Shown piece after piece: positions 52,979 through 61,667 of a stretch of 64,000 nt of DNA. A model generated the notes under the pieces. That model saw nothing but the letters and a program-made list of their open reading frames with translations. It did no database searches and had not been told where the DNA came from. Source of the stretch: UBA5972 sp964588725 (GTDB lineage Bacteria > Pseudomonadota > Alphaproteobacteria > Rhodobacterales > Rhodobacteraceae); the NCBI GenBank assembly GCA_964588725.1, contig CAZPQL010000002.1, positions 1-64,000 of the forward strand. The letters run 5' to 3'. Made by a program: the position numbers and the translations under genes. The number at the start of each line of letters is the position of its first letter. Position 1 is the first letter of the stretch.

Positions 52979-53722
52979 CTATAATGCCAACTCCGGATCA
53001 GAGCACACCCGCACCAAAGCCGTGAGTTCCGCAAGTCTTTCTATCTGTTGCCCGTCACGGTCAAAGTTGTCGTCACGCAACCAGACGCTGAAAGCCTCTT
53101 TCAAGGCCGGCCATTCGACGTCGATGCACGCGTACCACGACGTGTCTCGGTTGCGTCCTTTGGACAACATGTGTTGGCGAAAAATACCCTCGTACGAAAA
53201 CCCCAACCGTTCTGCGGCGCGCCGTGAACGCATGTTGCTTGCGTCGCATTTCCATTCAAAGCGTCGATAACCAGACTCAAATGCCCATTGCATCATCAGA
53301 TACATGGCTTCGGTGGCGACTTTGGTGCGCCGGAGTTCCGCTGCCAGATTGATATGGCCGACTTCAATCGAACCGGCCACAGGATTAATCCGTAAATAGC
53401 TGGCGACGCCGCCAAATTGCCCCGTTGCTTTATCTTCTATGGCAAAGAAAACCGGATCGTTAAGCGCCGTCATATCGCGGACCCAATGGTGGTAGGTGGC
53501 CACTGACGAAAACGGGCCGTACGGCAGATATCGCCATTGCGATGTGTCGCGATCTAATCCGTTGGCACGATAAAGATCGGCGGCATGTCTGTCCGCGTTC
53601 AGCCGTGCAAGCCGTGCAAATCGCCCGTCCAGTTCAATACGGTCCGGGCGCGGCGGTTCGCGCCAATCTGCAACAATTTCACCGCCGTTATTCTCTTGCA
53701 CGTTGCCATCCCATACTGCCAC
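52979..53722 (-). CDS. GNAT N-acetyltransferase (RimJ/RimL-like)
   Basis: A 247-residue GNAT protein: RPDRIELDGRFARLARLN start, IEVGHINLAAELRRTKVATEAMYLMMQWAF with the acetyl-CoA loop (RRTKVATEA), then RFEWKCDASNMRSRRAAERLGFSYEGIFRQ. It resembles RimJ-type enzymes that act on small molecules or peptides. The start is a GTG directly overlapping the DUF1501 stop (TGAGTGG), so translation is probably coupled. Confidence 0.85.
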   Translation of the reverse strand: MAVWDGNVQENNGGEIVADWREPPRPDRIELDGRFARLARLNADRHAADLYRANGLDRDTSQWRYLPYGPFSSVATYHHWVRDMTALNDPVFFAIEDKATGQFGGVASYLRINPVAGSIEVGHINLAAELRRTKVATEAMYLMMQWAFESGYRRFEWKCDASNMRSRRAAERLGFSYEGIFRQHMLSKGRNRDTSWYACIDVEWPALKEAFSVWLRDDNFDRDGQQIERLAELTALVRVCSDPELAL

Positions 53723-54964
53723 TCAGGCCAGAATACGCGGATCACCCCCCATGTCGAGACCCGGAAAAATTCGTGCTTCCAGAGCCGCATTTTGCAAGCC
53801 GAACATCCCGCGCATGGCCCAGGCGGCGTAGGCACGCACATCGCCTGTGGGCATCAGGTCGCGGTGGTCATAAAGATCGCGATCGCGCAACCCCGGCCAG
53901 TCACCGTAAACCCGTCCGCCACGTACCGCGCCCCCGGCCAGCACCATTGCCCCGCCCGTACCGTGATCGGTTCCGCCGGCGCCGTTCTCGCGCACGGTGC
54001 GGCCAAATTCTGTCATTGCCATGACCGTAGTTTTTTGCCAATTCGGCCCCAGGGTATCTTTCAACGTTGAAATAGCCGCACTGAGTTCGCCCAGTGCCTT
54101 TTTGAGCCCGCGTCCCTGCGTGCGGTGGGTATCCCACCCGCCAATGGAAAAGGACGCAACGCGTGTATCTTCGTTCAGCCGTTCACCGGCAAACCGCGCC
54201 AGTGATTCTGCACGCCCGGCCTTGCGCGCGTTCATCAGATTGTCCTGCATTTCGGCGCTCATGGTTCCCATGGTGTCCTCGTCGCCGTCGATCAAGCCCA
54301 TATCCATGAGCTGCGCCATGTCCATCGCATCCGCAGCCGCACCGCGAAAAATCGGATCGTCATGATAGATGAACTCCAGCAGTGCCTGTCCCCGCGCCGA
54401 TAAATCGAGTCGCGCGTCGGGTGACCAGCTCGAAACCGGCGCGTCGCCGTTCAGGATGATCATGTCCTCGCGGCCCACAGCAAAGGCGGTGCGGGCGTCG
54501 ACCCCGGGCACATCTGCAAGCATCCGGTTCAGCCATCCGTCAGGGCTGCTGCCCGCACCAGACTTGCCGCCGGTGCCGGCTTCGAGCAAATCCTGACCGT
54601 CAAAGTGGCTGCGCTTGTCACGGTACGGCGTCGAAACGGCGTGAACGAATGCCAGCTCTTGCGAGCGCCAAAGCGGCATCAGGTCTGACAGCCCCGCGTT
54701 CAGGGCAAAAAAACCGTCCAGATCATGCGCGCCTCCGCCGTGACCCAACCCCGGGCGATGGCCGGCGAAACTTGGATCGCCGTGGGGCTGCACTACGTCC
54801 AGACCGTCCATGCCGCCACGCAGAATGATCACGACCAGCCGCGCATCCCAAGGTGCGGCAGCAAAGGTAATCGGTGTGATCAGCGGCGACGCCGCCGCCG
54901 AACACCCAAGCACCGCCGTGCGTGCGATAAAAGCGCGGCGCGACAGTTTTGCTTTATGCTTCAT
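53723..54964 (-). CDS. DUF1501 exported protein (twin-arginine signal)
   Basis: A 413-residue protein with a Tat signal (KLSRRAFIARTAVLG, then a hydrophobic stretch) and the DUF1501 sulfatase-like fold: VVIILRGGMDGLDVVQPHGDPSF, LAFVHAVSTPYRDKRSHFDGQDLLE, ASFSIGGWDTHRTQG and VMAMTEFGRTVRENGAGGTDHGTGG. Such proteins are almost always paired with a DUF1800 protein, as here. Their function is unknown; an extracellular or cell-surface role has been proposed. Its stop abuts the GNAT start. Confidence 0.9.
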   Translation of the reverse strand: MKHKAKLSRRAFIARTAVLGCSAAASPLITPITFAAAPWDARLVVIILRGGMDGLDVVQPHGDPSFAGHRPGLGHGGGAHDLDGFFALNAGLSDLMPLWRSQELAFVHAVSTPYRDKRSHFDGQDLLEAGTGGKSGAGSSPDGWLNRMLADVPGVDARTAFAVGREDMIILNGDAPVSSWSPDARLDLSARGQALLEFIYHDDPIFRGAAADAMDMAQLMDMGLIDGDEDTMGTMSAEMQDNLMNARKAGRAESLARFAGERLNEDTRVASFSIGGWDTHRTQGRGLKKALGELSAAISTLKDTLGPNWQKTTVMAMTEFGRTVRENGAGGTDHGTGGAMVLAGGAVRGGRVYGDWPGLRDRDLYDHRDLMPTGDVRAYAAWAMRGMFGLQNAALEARIFPGLDMGGDPRILA

Positions 54965-54973
54965 AACCCGTTC

Positions 54974-56341
54974 CTAACGTCGGTTGAATGCCGGTGACGC
55001 CAACACCAAAGCCATGCCCTCGAGGCGGCTTTCAGAGCCGCCCAGCGCCTGCAAAAGTCTTGAACCCGCAGCGTCACCCAAAGCCGAACGGGCAAAGTCC
55101 TGCGGGTCACGCTCCTGTCCCAGCGCGTTGATGATCGCCATCGCCCACTGAATACGCGCGGCCAGTCCTTGCGGTGTGATCCAGTCCTGGGCGGCTTCGG
55201 GCCAGCCGTCCGGCCCGCCCGGGCGATGATACGGCTGTCCCATGACCAGCAACGGCGCGCTGAGATACAGACGTTTGCTGCGCGTGGGCAGCGCTTTGAT
55301 CAGTTCAATATCAACGCCCAGCGCCCGCAGTGCCGAAACCATATAATCAAACGGCTGTTTGGCTTTGTCACCAAACCCCTCCCATGCGGCGGGATGTTCA
55401 AGCATCGCGGCGTAGGTCGCCAGTAAATCACCGTCGCTGGCCGCGAATACCCCAGCCATATGATTGACCAGACCGGGGTCGGGATCGTCCGAAATGAAAT
55501 GCACCGCCAGCTTTTGCGACAGATGGCGCGCGGTGTCGGGATGCGTCGCCAGATCATCCAAAACGGCATAAATATCGTCTAGCGTCGCCGGTGCGTCACT
55601 ACCGTAACTGTGCCCCAGAACCGTTTCGGCCCCGGGTTCCGCCAGTTTTGGCAGGAACCTGAAGCCGGTCTTTCGGTTGAAATGCAGCCCGGTCAAAAGT
55701 TCCGCGAATTGGCGCACGTCGCCCTGGGTGTAACCGCCATGAACGCCAAGTGTGTGCAGTTCCAGTATCTCACGCGCCAGATTTTCGTTCAGACCGCGGC
55801 CCTTTTCAATTCCAAAGGGCGAATTCGGACCCACCGATATGATCTGATCCAGATACGTCATCATCACCGGATGTGTGGCCGCCCCGCGCAGCAAATCGGA
55901 AAACCGGCCGGTAATGCCGGGACGAATGATATCCTCGATATAGGAGGATACCAAAAACCGCAGTCCTTTACCCTTGGCCACAATGGTAAAATGATCGGCC
56001 CAGAATTGCACAAGGCGTTCGCGAAAACCGTCCGGCGATACAATCGGGCGCAGCAATGTAGTTACAAAATCTTTTTGGATACCGCGTCCGGCTTTTTGCC
56101 GGGCCTTTTTTTCGGCGGCCACCGCCTCGGAATCCCCCGTCTTTGCTGCGCGTTTCAAGCGCCCCAACGCGCGTCGTTCCTGCACGCGCACCTGAAAATT
56201 GGCGATAGGCAGTTCAGTTGTAATGTGGTCCGGCCCGCGCAACTGCGCCATCAGGTCCCCCGCGTTCGCGGGCGGCGGCGCGTCGGGCCTGAATCCGTAA
56301 CCAAACCGAATGGCGCTCAACGTGGAAACCTTGACGTTCAA
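54974..56341 (-). CDS. DUF1800 domain protein
   Basis: A 455-residue DUF1800 protein, partner of DUF1501. It shows TLSAIRFGYGFRPDAPPPANAGDLMAQL, LVQFWADHFTIVAKG, EKGRGLNENLAREILELHTLGVHGGYTQGDVRQFAELLTG and HLSQKLAVHFISDDP. The start is a TTG at 56341 with CAGGAG upstream. It is the first gene of the leftward DUF1800-DUF1501-GNAT run; 355 bases of intergenic DNA separate it from the broken kptA. Confidence 0.9.
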   Translation of the reverse strand: MNVKVSTLSAIRFGYGFRPDAPPPANAGDLMAQLRGPDHITTELPIANFQVRVQERRALGRLKRAAKTGDSEAVAAEKKARQKAGRGIQKDFVTTLLRPIVSPDGFRERLVQFWADHFTIVAKGKGLRFLVSSYIEDIIRPGITGRFSDLLRGAATHPVMMTYLDQIISVGPNSPFGIEKGRGLNENLAREILELHTLGVHGGYTQGDVRQFAELLTGLHFNRKTGFRFLPKLAEPGAETVLGHSYGSDAPATLDDIYAVLDDLATHPDTARHLSQKLAVHFISDDPDPGLVNHMAGVFAASDGDLLATYAAMLEHPAAWEGFGDKAKQPFDYMVSALRALGVDIELIKALPTRSKRLYLSAPLLVMGQPYHRPGGPDGWPEAAQDWITPQGLAARIQWAMAIINALGQERDPQDFARSALGDAAGSRLLQALGGSESRLEGMALVLASPAFNRR

Positions 56342-56696
56342 AACCTGCTCCTGTGTCCTTTGCCCCCTTTAACGCACGAGGGGTCTTGTTCCGTCGCAGT
56401 ATAGGCAATAATTCGGCCAAAGGGTAAAAAACGTATGGTCCCAACCGAATTGCGGTTCAATTTGATCTTTTTGCAATTTTTTGCGTGTGTTTAATAGCGA
56501 CCCGCCCTCATTTGCCAAGCCGAGTCAATTTTTTGCGGCTTCGATATAAAGCCTGCCAAAAATTCAACATGACAATACATTCGCCCCCGCCGCCACTTTC
56601 TGGCATCACATTCTTATTGGCAGAAATATCCCCGGGGGTGCGGGGGCGGGCAGCCCCCGCCTTTTTGGTTGATACCGAAATTGTGTTGCGGGCGAC
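56342..56696. other. Gene-free 355-bp stretch with a 3'-end repeat
   Basis: Between the DUF1800 start and the kptA remnant. It is AT-rich over 56430-56600 and holds no convincing coding region. The notable features are copy 4 of the 3'-end repeat (56612-56661) and presumably the DUF1800 promoter. Confidence 0.5.
56612..56661 (-). repeat. 3'-end repeat element, copy 4
   Basis: Plus-strand TCTTATTGG-CAG-AAATATCC, then a long GC-rich hairpin (CCCGGGGGTGCGGGGGCGGG...CCCCCGCC). It lies 35 bases past the stop of the kptA remnant, with the same order and orientation as the other copies. Confidence 0.7.
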
Positions 56697-57133
56697 TTAT
56701 TCCAGTTCTTCGATAAATTCCGGCGCAACTCTGTCAGTTAACCATACGCTGTTGTCACGTCGGATGACAGATGCACCTGCAATCGGGACTGAGGTAACAA
56801 TCCCATTTCTTCGATGGACTCGATAAACCGTTCAACGGTGCCGTGATGTAAATACTTTGGTGGCTTGACTGGCTTTAGTCCCAGGTCGACCTGAACCGAA
56901 TGTCCTTGGGATGCGCGAGTGTACTGACCATCTGGGGAAAGAGCAAAACGTTTCTTTTCATTATTTTTCACAACTTCAGTTATGTCTTCATATGTAATTT
57001 TTAGTGTCGCTTTATCCAATAACTCTGGCACATGCGCCCACCCTTTGGGATCAAGAGACAAGCCAATGGCATCCGGCTTGTGGCGCAACACAAAACTCAA
57101 AAACTTACTAATTTTGATTTCGTCTTTGGCCAC
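56697..57133 (-). pseudogene. kptA: RNA 2'-phosphotransferase (KptA/Tpt1) remnant with an internal deletion
   Basis: The N-terminal 125 residues are a good KptA: ISKFLSFVLRHKPDAIGLSLD, RFALSPDGQYTRASQGHSVQVDLGL, PPKYLHHGTVERFIESI and SRLQVHLSSD. The frame then jumps: after VTTAYG it stops, while the next frame gives NSVWLTDRVAPEFIEELE and a stop at 56697-56699, the correct KptA C-terminus. The usual middle part with the RHGKP arginine is missing, so an internal deletion of roughly 80-100 bases removed catalytic residues and shifted the frame. The gene is much richer in A+T than its surroundings (16 G+C of 60 bases at 56941-57000), suggesting transfer. Reading error is unlikely to explain a missing segment. 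Confidence 0.85.
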
Positions 57134-57135
57134 TC

Positions 57136-59070
57136 TTACGCCTCCGGCAATACCCTGATCCCCAACTCCCGCAAGCTGGCATTATCCGGTTCACTGGGTG
57201 CGTTCATCATCAGGTCTTCCGCCCGCTGGTTCATCGGGAACATGATGACTTCGCGGATGCTGCTTTCGCCCGCCAGCAGCATGACAATCCGGTCGATACC
57301 GGCGGCGCAACCGCCGTGGGGCGGGGCGCCGTAATTGAAGGCGTTGACCAACGCGCCGAAGCGATTGTTTACTTCATCCTTACCGTAGCCCGCGATTTCG
57401 AACGCCTTGAACATGATCTCCGGGCGGTGGTTTCTGATGGCCCCCGACACCAGTTCATACCCGTTGCAGGCCAGATCATACTGATAGCCCAGAACGTCCA
57501 GCGGATCGCCCTCCAGCGCCTTCATGCCGCCCTGGGGCATGGAAAACGGGTTGTGTTCAAAGTCGATGCGTCCGGTTTCCGCGTCACGTTCATAGATCGG
57601 AAAGTCCACGACCCACGCGAAAGCAAAGCGGTTGGTTTCCGTGAGGCCAAGTTCGTCACCGATGGTGACACGCGCCTTGCCAGCCACGGTTTCAAACACC
57701 TTGGGTTTGCCACCAAGGAAAAATGCAGCGTCGCCCTGATTCAATTCAAGCTGGTTGCGGATTGCTTCAGCGCGCTTCTGACCGATATTGTTTGCTAAAG
57801 GTCCCTTTGCGACCGTTTCGTCCGAGAATACATAGTTATATATTGGTTCTGGGATGGTTGGTGTTTCACCTCTCCGAATTGCTTCGTTGTAGTCTCGTTC
57901 GATGTTTTGTGCATTTTTAAAACGTTTCGTTTGAACTGGATCAGCTCGATCATCTGCTGGCACTACCATTTCATTTGGAAAACCTTTCGATTGCCAAACG
58001 ATATACCCCATCCCCGGCAGCCCTTCGCCCTGGGCAAACTTGTTCATCCGGTCGCAGAATTTGCGCGACCCGCCGCCCGGTGCGGGGATGGCGCGGATTT
58101 CGGTGCCTTCCTGCTCCAGAAGTGACGCAAAAATCTGAAAGCCGGACCCGGCGAAATGCTTTGATACCACTTGCATCCTGATCGGGTTCCTAAGGTCCGG
58201 TTTATCCGTGCCGTACCACAGCGCCGCATCTTTATAGGAAATCTGCGCCCAATCGGTGTCCACCACGCGCCCACCGCCGAATTCTTCGAATATTCCCTGA
58301 ATGACCGGCTGGATGGTGTCAAAAACATCCTGCTGCGTCACAAAAGACATCTCCATGTCCAACTGATAAAAATCCGTGGGCGAGCGGTCGGCGCGCGGGT
58401 CTTCGTCGCGAAAACACGGCGCAATCTGAAAGTATTTGTCAAACCCGCTGACCATGATCAGCTGTTTGAACAGCTGCGGGGCTTGTGGCAGCGCATAAAA
58501 CGTGCCCGGATGCAGGCGTGACGGCACCAGAAAATCCCGCGCGCCTTCGGGTGAAGACGCGGTTATGATCGGCGTTTGAAACTCGTTAAAGCCGATGTCC
58601 CACATGCGTTTGCGCATGCTGGCCACAACGTTTGAGCGCAACAGCATGTTGTTTTGCAGCTTTTCCCGCCGCAGGTCCAGATAGCGGTATTTCAGGCGGG
58701 TTTCTTCGGGGTATTCCTGATCGCCGAACACCGGCAGCGGCAGCTCGTCGGCCGCGCCAAGAACCTCCAGATCGTTGATATAGACCTCGATCTCGCCGGT
58801 CGGGATGTTGCTGTTTATCAATTCGGGGTCGCGTGCCTTGACCGTGCCGTCAACGCGGATCACCCACTCAGAGCGCACCTTTTCAAGTGCCGCAAAAACG
58901 GGGCTGTCGCCATCTGCCAGAACCTGCGTGATGCCGTAGTGGTCACGCAAATCGATAAACAGCACGCCGCCGTGGTCGCGCACGCGGTGCACCCAACCTG
59001 ACAGGCGCACGGTTTGCCCAACGTTTGCGGCGTTCAGATCTGCGCAAGTCTGGCTGCGGTAATGGTGCAT
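57136..59070 (-). CDS. aspS: Aspartyl-tRNA synthetase with an AT-rich in-frame insertion
   Basis: Class II synthetase. It has the N-terminal OB-fold anticodon domain (SGWVHRVRDHGGVLFIDLRDHYG), class II motif 2 (FRDEDPRADRSPTDFYQLDMEMSF), the bacterial GAD insertion domain, and motif 3 near the end (GGCAAGIDRIVMLLAG). The length of 644 residues exceeds the usual 590 or so; the extra part is near residues 361-420 (57810-57990), where the code is markedly richer in A+T. The ATG at 59070 starts at the conserved MHHYRSQTCADL; an open frame 196 codons longer upstream lacks any homology and is antisense to the MBL gene. Confidence 0.93.
   Translation of the reverse strand: MHHYRSQTCADLNAANVGQTVRLSGWVHRVRDHGGVLFIDLRDHYGITQVLADGDSPVFAALEKVRSEWVIRVDGTVKARDPELINSNIPTGEIEVYINDLEVLGAADELPLPVFGDQEYPEETRLKYRYLDLRREKLQNNMLLRSNVVASMRKRMWDIGFNEFQTPIITASSPEGARDFLVPSRLHPGTFYALPQAPQLFKQLIMVSGFDKYFQIAPCFRDEDPRADRSPTDFYQLDMEMSFVTQQDVFDTIQPVIQGIFEEFGGGRVVDTDWAQISYKDAALWYGTDKPDLRNPIRMQVVSKHFAGSGFQIFASLLEQEGTEIRAIPAPGGGSRKFCDRMNKFAQGEGLPGMGYIVWQSKGFPNEMVVPADDRADPVQTKRFKNAQNIERDYNEAIRRGETPTIPEPIYNYVFSDETVAKGPLANNIGQKRAEAIRNQLELNQGDAAFFLGGKPKVFETVAGKARVTIGDELGLTETNRFAFAWVVDFPIYERDAETGRIDFEHNPFSMPQGGMKALEGDPLDVLGYQYDLACNGYELVSGAIRNHRPEIMFKAFEIAGYGKDEVNNRFGALVNAFNYGAPPHGGCAAGIDRIVMLLAGESSIREVIMFPMNQRAEDLMMNAPSEPDNASLRELGIRVLPEA
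57808..57995 (-). other. AT-rich insertion within aspS
   Basis: This stretch codes for about 60 residues (QSKGFPNEMVVPADDRADP onward to NYVFSDET) inserted between YIVW and VAKGPLANNIG, where ordinary AspRS continues with only a few residues. By hand count the 120 bases 57841-57960 have 52 G+C, far below the flanking aspS. The frame is kept. Origin and function unknown. Confidence 0.7.
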
Positions 59071-59235
59071 TTTAAGGATTCCCCGAACGGTAAATTTTGT
59101 CCCCGCCGATACACCTGCTTGGGGCGTGGATGTCAAGCTGTGCCGGTATCCTGTGACGCTTTGCCGGATTGCTTTGGACGGGCCAAGCGCGCTAAACCCG
59201 CCCAATCCGGTTACTGCCAACCAAACAGGTGCCCC

Positions 59236-60144
59236 ATGCTGCGCGCGACGCTGATTCTGATGACCACAATTTTTTCCACGCCGGTATGGGCGGGTCTTGA
59301 AATTCAGAAAGTCACCGACAAGGTCTATGCGCTTGTCGGTCCGATTGGTGGGCGCGACGAGACCAACTTTGGCAACAACGCCACCTTTGGCGTGGTCATC
59401 ACCAGCGACGGTGTGGTTTTGATGGATCCCGGTGGATCGTGGAAGGGCGCGCAGGAAATCGACGCGACGATCAAAGAGATCACCGACCAACCTGTCAAAA
59501 TCGTCATCGATACCGGCGGGCAGGACCACCGCTGGTTTGGCAACGATTATTGGCAGCAACGGGGTGCGCGGATCATTGCGTCCGAGGCCGCGAACGCGGA
59601 CCATCTGGACCGTGTTTCGCTGCAGATCGAAGGCTCCACATTCTTTCTCAAGGACCAATACGCAGGCACCGAGCCGGTGAACGCGACAGAGACGTTTGCG
59701 GACGAACTAAAGGTTACACTGGGCGACACGACGCTTAATCTGACTTACGTGGGACCAGCGCACACGCCCGGTGATATTTTCGTCTTTGTACCGTCAGAAT
59801 CGACGCTGTTCACCGGCGATATCGTTTTCACGGAGCGTTTACTCGGTATCGGCCCCATGGCAGGTTCCGTGGACTGGGTGGCAGCTTTTGAGGCAATGGC
59901 GGAAATTGACGCCACCCACGTTGTCCCCGGCCACGGTCACGCCACCGATATGCTGACGGCCACAGCGCAAACCTATGATTACTTGGTGCACGTACGGGCG
60001 CAAATGGCACAACACATCGAGAATGGCGGCGACATCATCGGATCGGTCAATGTGGATCAGTCTGCGTTTTCCTATCTGCAAAACTTTGACCAGCTGGCCA
60101 AACGCAACGCACAAACTGTGTTTGAACAGATGGAATGGGAATAA
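59236..60144 (+). CDS. Exported metallo-beta-lactamase-fold protein with a GGQDHRW motif
   Basis: A 302-residue protein with a signal peptide (to about Ala19) and MBL fold. Where the HxHxDH zinc motif is expected it reads DTGGQDHRWFGN (residues 92-103), so the first two histidines are replaced; the later GPAHTPGDIFVF, LFTGDIVF and VVPGHGH motifs are kept. This variant is known from MBL proteins coded beside sulfur-oxidation cytochromes (SoxH-like, quinoprotein relay group). The ATG at 59236 starts at the signal peptide; aspS is divergent. It heads the second redox locus. Confidence 0.8.
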   Translation: MLRATLILMTTIFSTPVWAGLEIQKVTDKVYALVGPIGGRDETNFGNNATFGVVITSDGVVLMDPGGSWKGAQEIDATIKEITDQPVKIVIDTGGQDHRWFGNDYWQQRGARIIASEAANADHLDRVSLQIEGSTFFLKDQYAGTEPVNATETFADELKVTLGDTTLNLTYVGPAHTPGDIFVFVPSESTLFTGDIVFTERLLGIGPMAGSVDWVAAFEAMAEIDATHVVPGHGHATDMLTATAQTYDYLVHVRAQMAQHIENGGDIIGSVNVDQSAFSYLQNFDQLAKRNAQTVFEQMEWE

Positions 60145-60536
60145 ACCTGTTCAGGCCAAACAGTTTGATTTCAAAAAAATGCAAGGATACGTAACCCGGA
60201 AAGTCAATCATTCATTCCGTTCGAAAACACGTTACCGGCCGTTCAAAGAAAACCGTTAATCCACTTAATAAACAAACAGTTAATGTTTGTTTTTAGGCCA
60301 AAAATACTGCATTGGCAGTCCCGTCGAGCGGTTCAGTTGACGGCATTTCACCGATGCCGCGCCGTCCGAATCCAACCGGCAAACTGATGTACGCCGACCA
60401 CCCAAACTTTGGTTGTAGATGCCTGAAATGTGCCGTTCTCCAACTTTCGGTGCATGTGGATACAACTCCGGTTCAATATCGCCGGGGACGCGCGCGCTTA
60501 AATGGTGTTCACCACAATCGGTTCGGGTCCGTAGAC
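60145..60536. other. 392-bp stretch with a terminator, no gene recognised
   Basis: Holds a perfect intrinsic terminator at 60270-60294 for the MBL gene. The rest should contain the promoter of the cytochrome operon. An in-frame extension of the next gene (from 60312) shows no homology and is rejected. Confidence 0.5.
60270..60294 (+). terminator. Terminator after the MBL-fold gene
   Basis: AAACAAACA (60270-60278) pairs perfectly with TGTTTGTTT (60284-60292) around GTTAA, ending in a T run: a textbook intrinsic terminator, 125 bases past the stop. Confidence 0.8.
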
Positions 60537-61667
60537 ATGCCACATGACAGCGAAAACAAAAAAACAGCCTACGTCTGGGATAAATTTGTCCGGGGCTTTC
60601 ACTGGCTTTTGCTTGTTTGCATTGGTGTGTCTCTGATCAGCGGTTACCTGTTGGGTGCCACGTGGCTACAGCTTCATTACATCGCGGGAACTGTTGCCGT
60701 GACATTGGTGGCGACCCGCGTGCTTTGGGGTGGTTTAGGGCCAACATATGCGCGGTTCAGCAGTTTCATAACTTCAACCAAAACATTGCGCGACCACTTT
60801 GATGCGCTCAGAGCCGGAACCGCGTCCCGGCACTTGGGCCATAATCCTTTGGGGGCTCTGATGGTTCTTGCCTTATTGGCCAGCGTTCTTGGTCTGGGGT
60901 TGACGGGCACAATTGCCTTGGGCGGTATTTTCAAGGTCGGGCCCCTTGCATTTATGACCTCGTTCAAAGTGGGCAGTCTTGTTTCCTACGCACACGCGTT
61001 CTTGGCGACCGTGCTGATGTGGTTGATTGGTGCCCACATTGCCGGGGCGTTGTTTGAAAGTTTCCGCACGCGGGAAAACCTGCCTAAATCCATGGTTACA
61101 GGGCGCAAACAAATCCGGGTCGGGGATCATGCGGCCCCGGCAAAGAAAGCGAAACCAATCATGATGACGCTTGTGCTGATTCCGCTCTTGGGTGGAACGG
61201 CATACGGGTTGACAAATCTGGCATCCAAACCCGGTCTTGGCGTACCCGCTTACCCTTTGAATAAAACTTACGCGGCTGAATGTTCGGAATGTCATATTGC
61301 CTATCACCCCAGTTTGCTCAGCACTGTTGACTGGCAAAATCTGATGGCGACACTCCCAAACCATTTTGGCGAAGACGCCAGCCTTGATCCCGCAACTGTC
61401 AGTGAACTGACCGACTGGCTGACAGCCAATGCATCCGAAACCGCAGATACAAAGCCGGCGCATGTTTTATCTTTGACCAATCCGGCAAAACCGTTTGCCC
61501 TGACCGAGACCAAATTCTGGATTGCAACCCATCAGGCGGTTCCGGCAGCCACGTTCAGCCGACCACCGATATTTGCCAAGTCAAACTGCGCGGCCTGTCA
61601 TCAAGACACGGCTACAGGGCGCTACCTGCCAACCAATATCGAAATTCCAAGGAAACCCACCTCATGA
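60537..61667 (+). CDS. Cytochrome b561 fused to a diheme c (DHC-like) domain
   Basis: A 376-residue protein with two parts. Residues 15-180 form a four-helix b561 membrane domain with heme b histidine candidates His22 (RGFHWLL), His47 (QLHYIA), His153 and His167. After a second membrane segment (208-228), residues 240-370 form a periplasmic diheme c domain: AECSECHIAYHPSLL (Cys249, Cys252, His253) and NCAACHQD (Cys351, Cys354, His355). The c domain is homologous to the separate DHC two genes on. It probably passes electrons from quinol to SHP. The ATG at 60537 starts ten residues before the b561 domain. It overlaps shp by four bases. Confidence 0.88.
   Translation: MPHDSENKKTAYVWDKFVRGFHWLLLVCIGVSLISGYLLGATWLQLHYIAGTVAVTLVATRVLWGGLGPTYARFSSFITSTKTLRDHFDALRAGTASRHLGHNPLGALMVLALLASVLGLGLTGTIALGGIFKVGPLAFMTSFKVGSLVSYAHAFLATVLMWLIGAHIAGALFESFRTRENLPKSMVTGRKQIRVGDHAAPAKKAKPIMMTLVLIPLLGGTAYGLTNLASKPGLGVPAYPLNKTYAAECSECHIAYHPSLLSTVDWQNLMATLPNHFGEDASLDPATVSELTDWLTANASETADTKPAHVLSLTNPAKPFALTETKFWIATHQAVPAATFSRPPIFAKSNCAACHQDTATGRYLPTNIEIPRKPTS

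Noticed and set aside
59071..59658. Upstream extension of aspS by 196 codons
   Set aside because: Antisense to the MBL-fold gene, no homology, and the conserved AspRS N-terminus starts at 59070.
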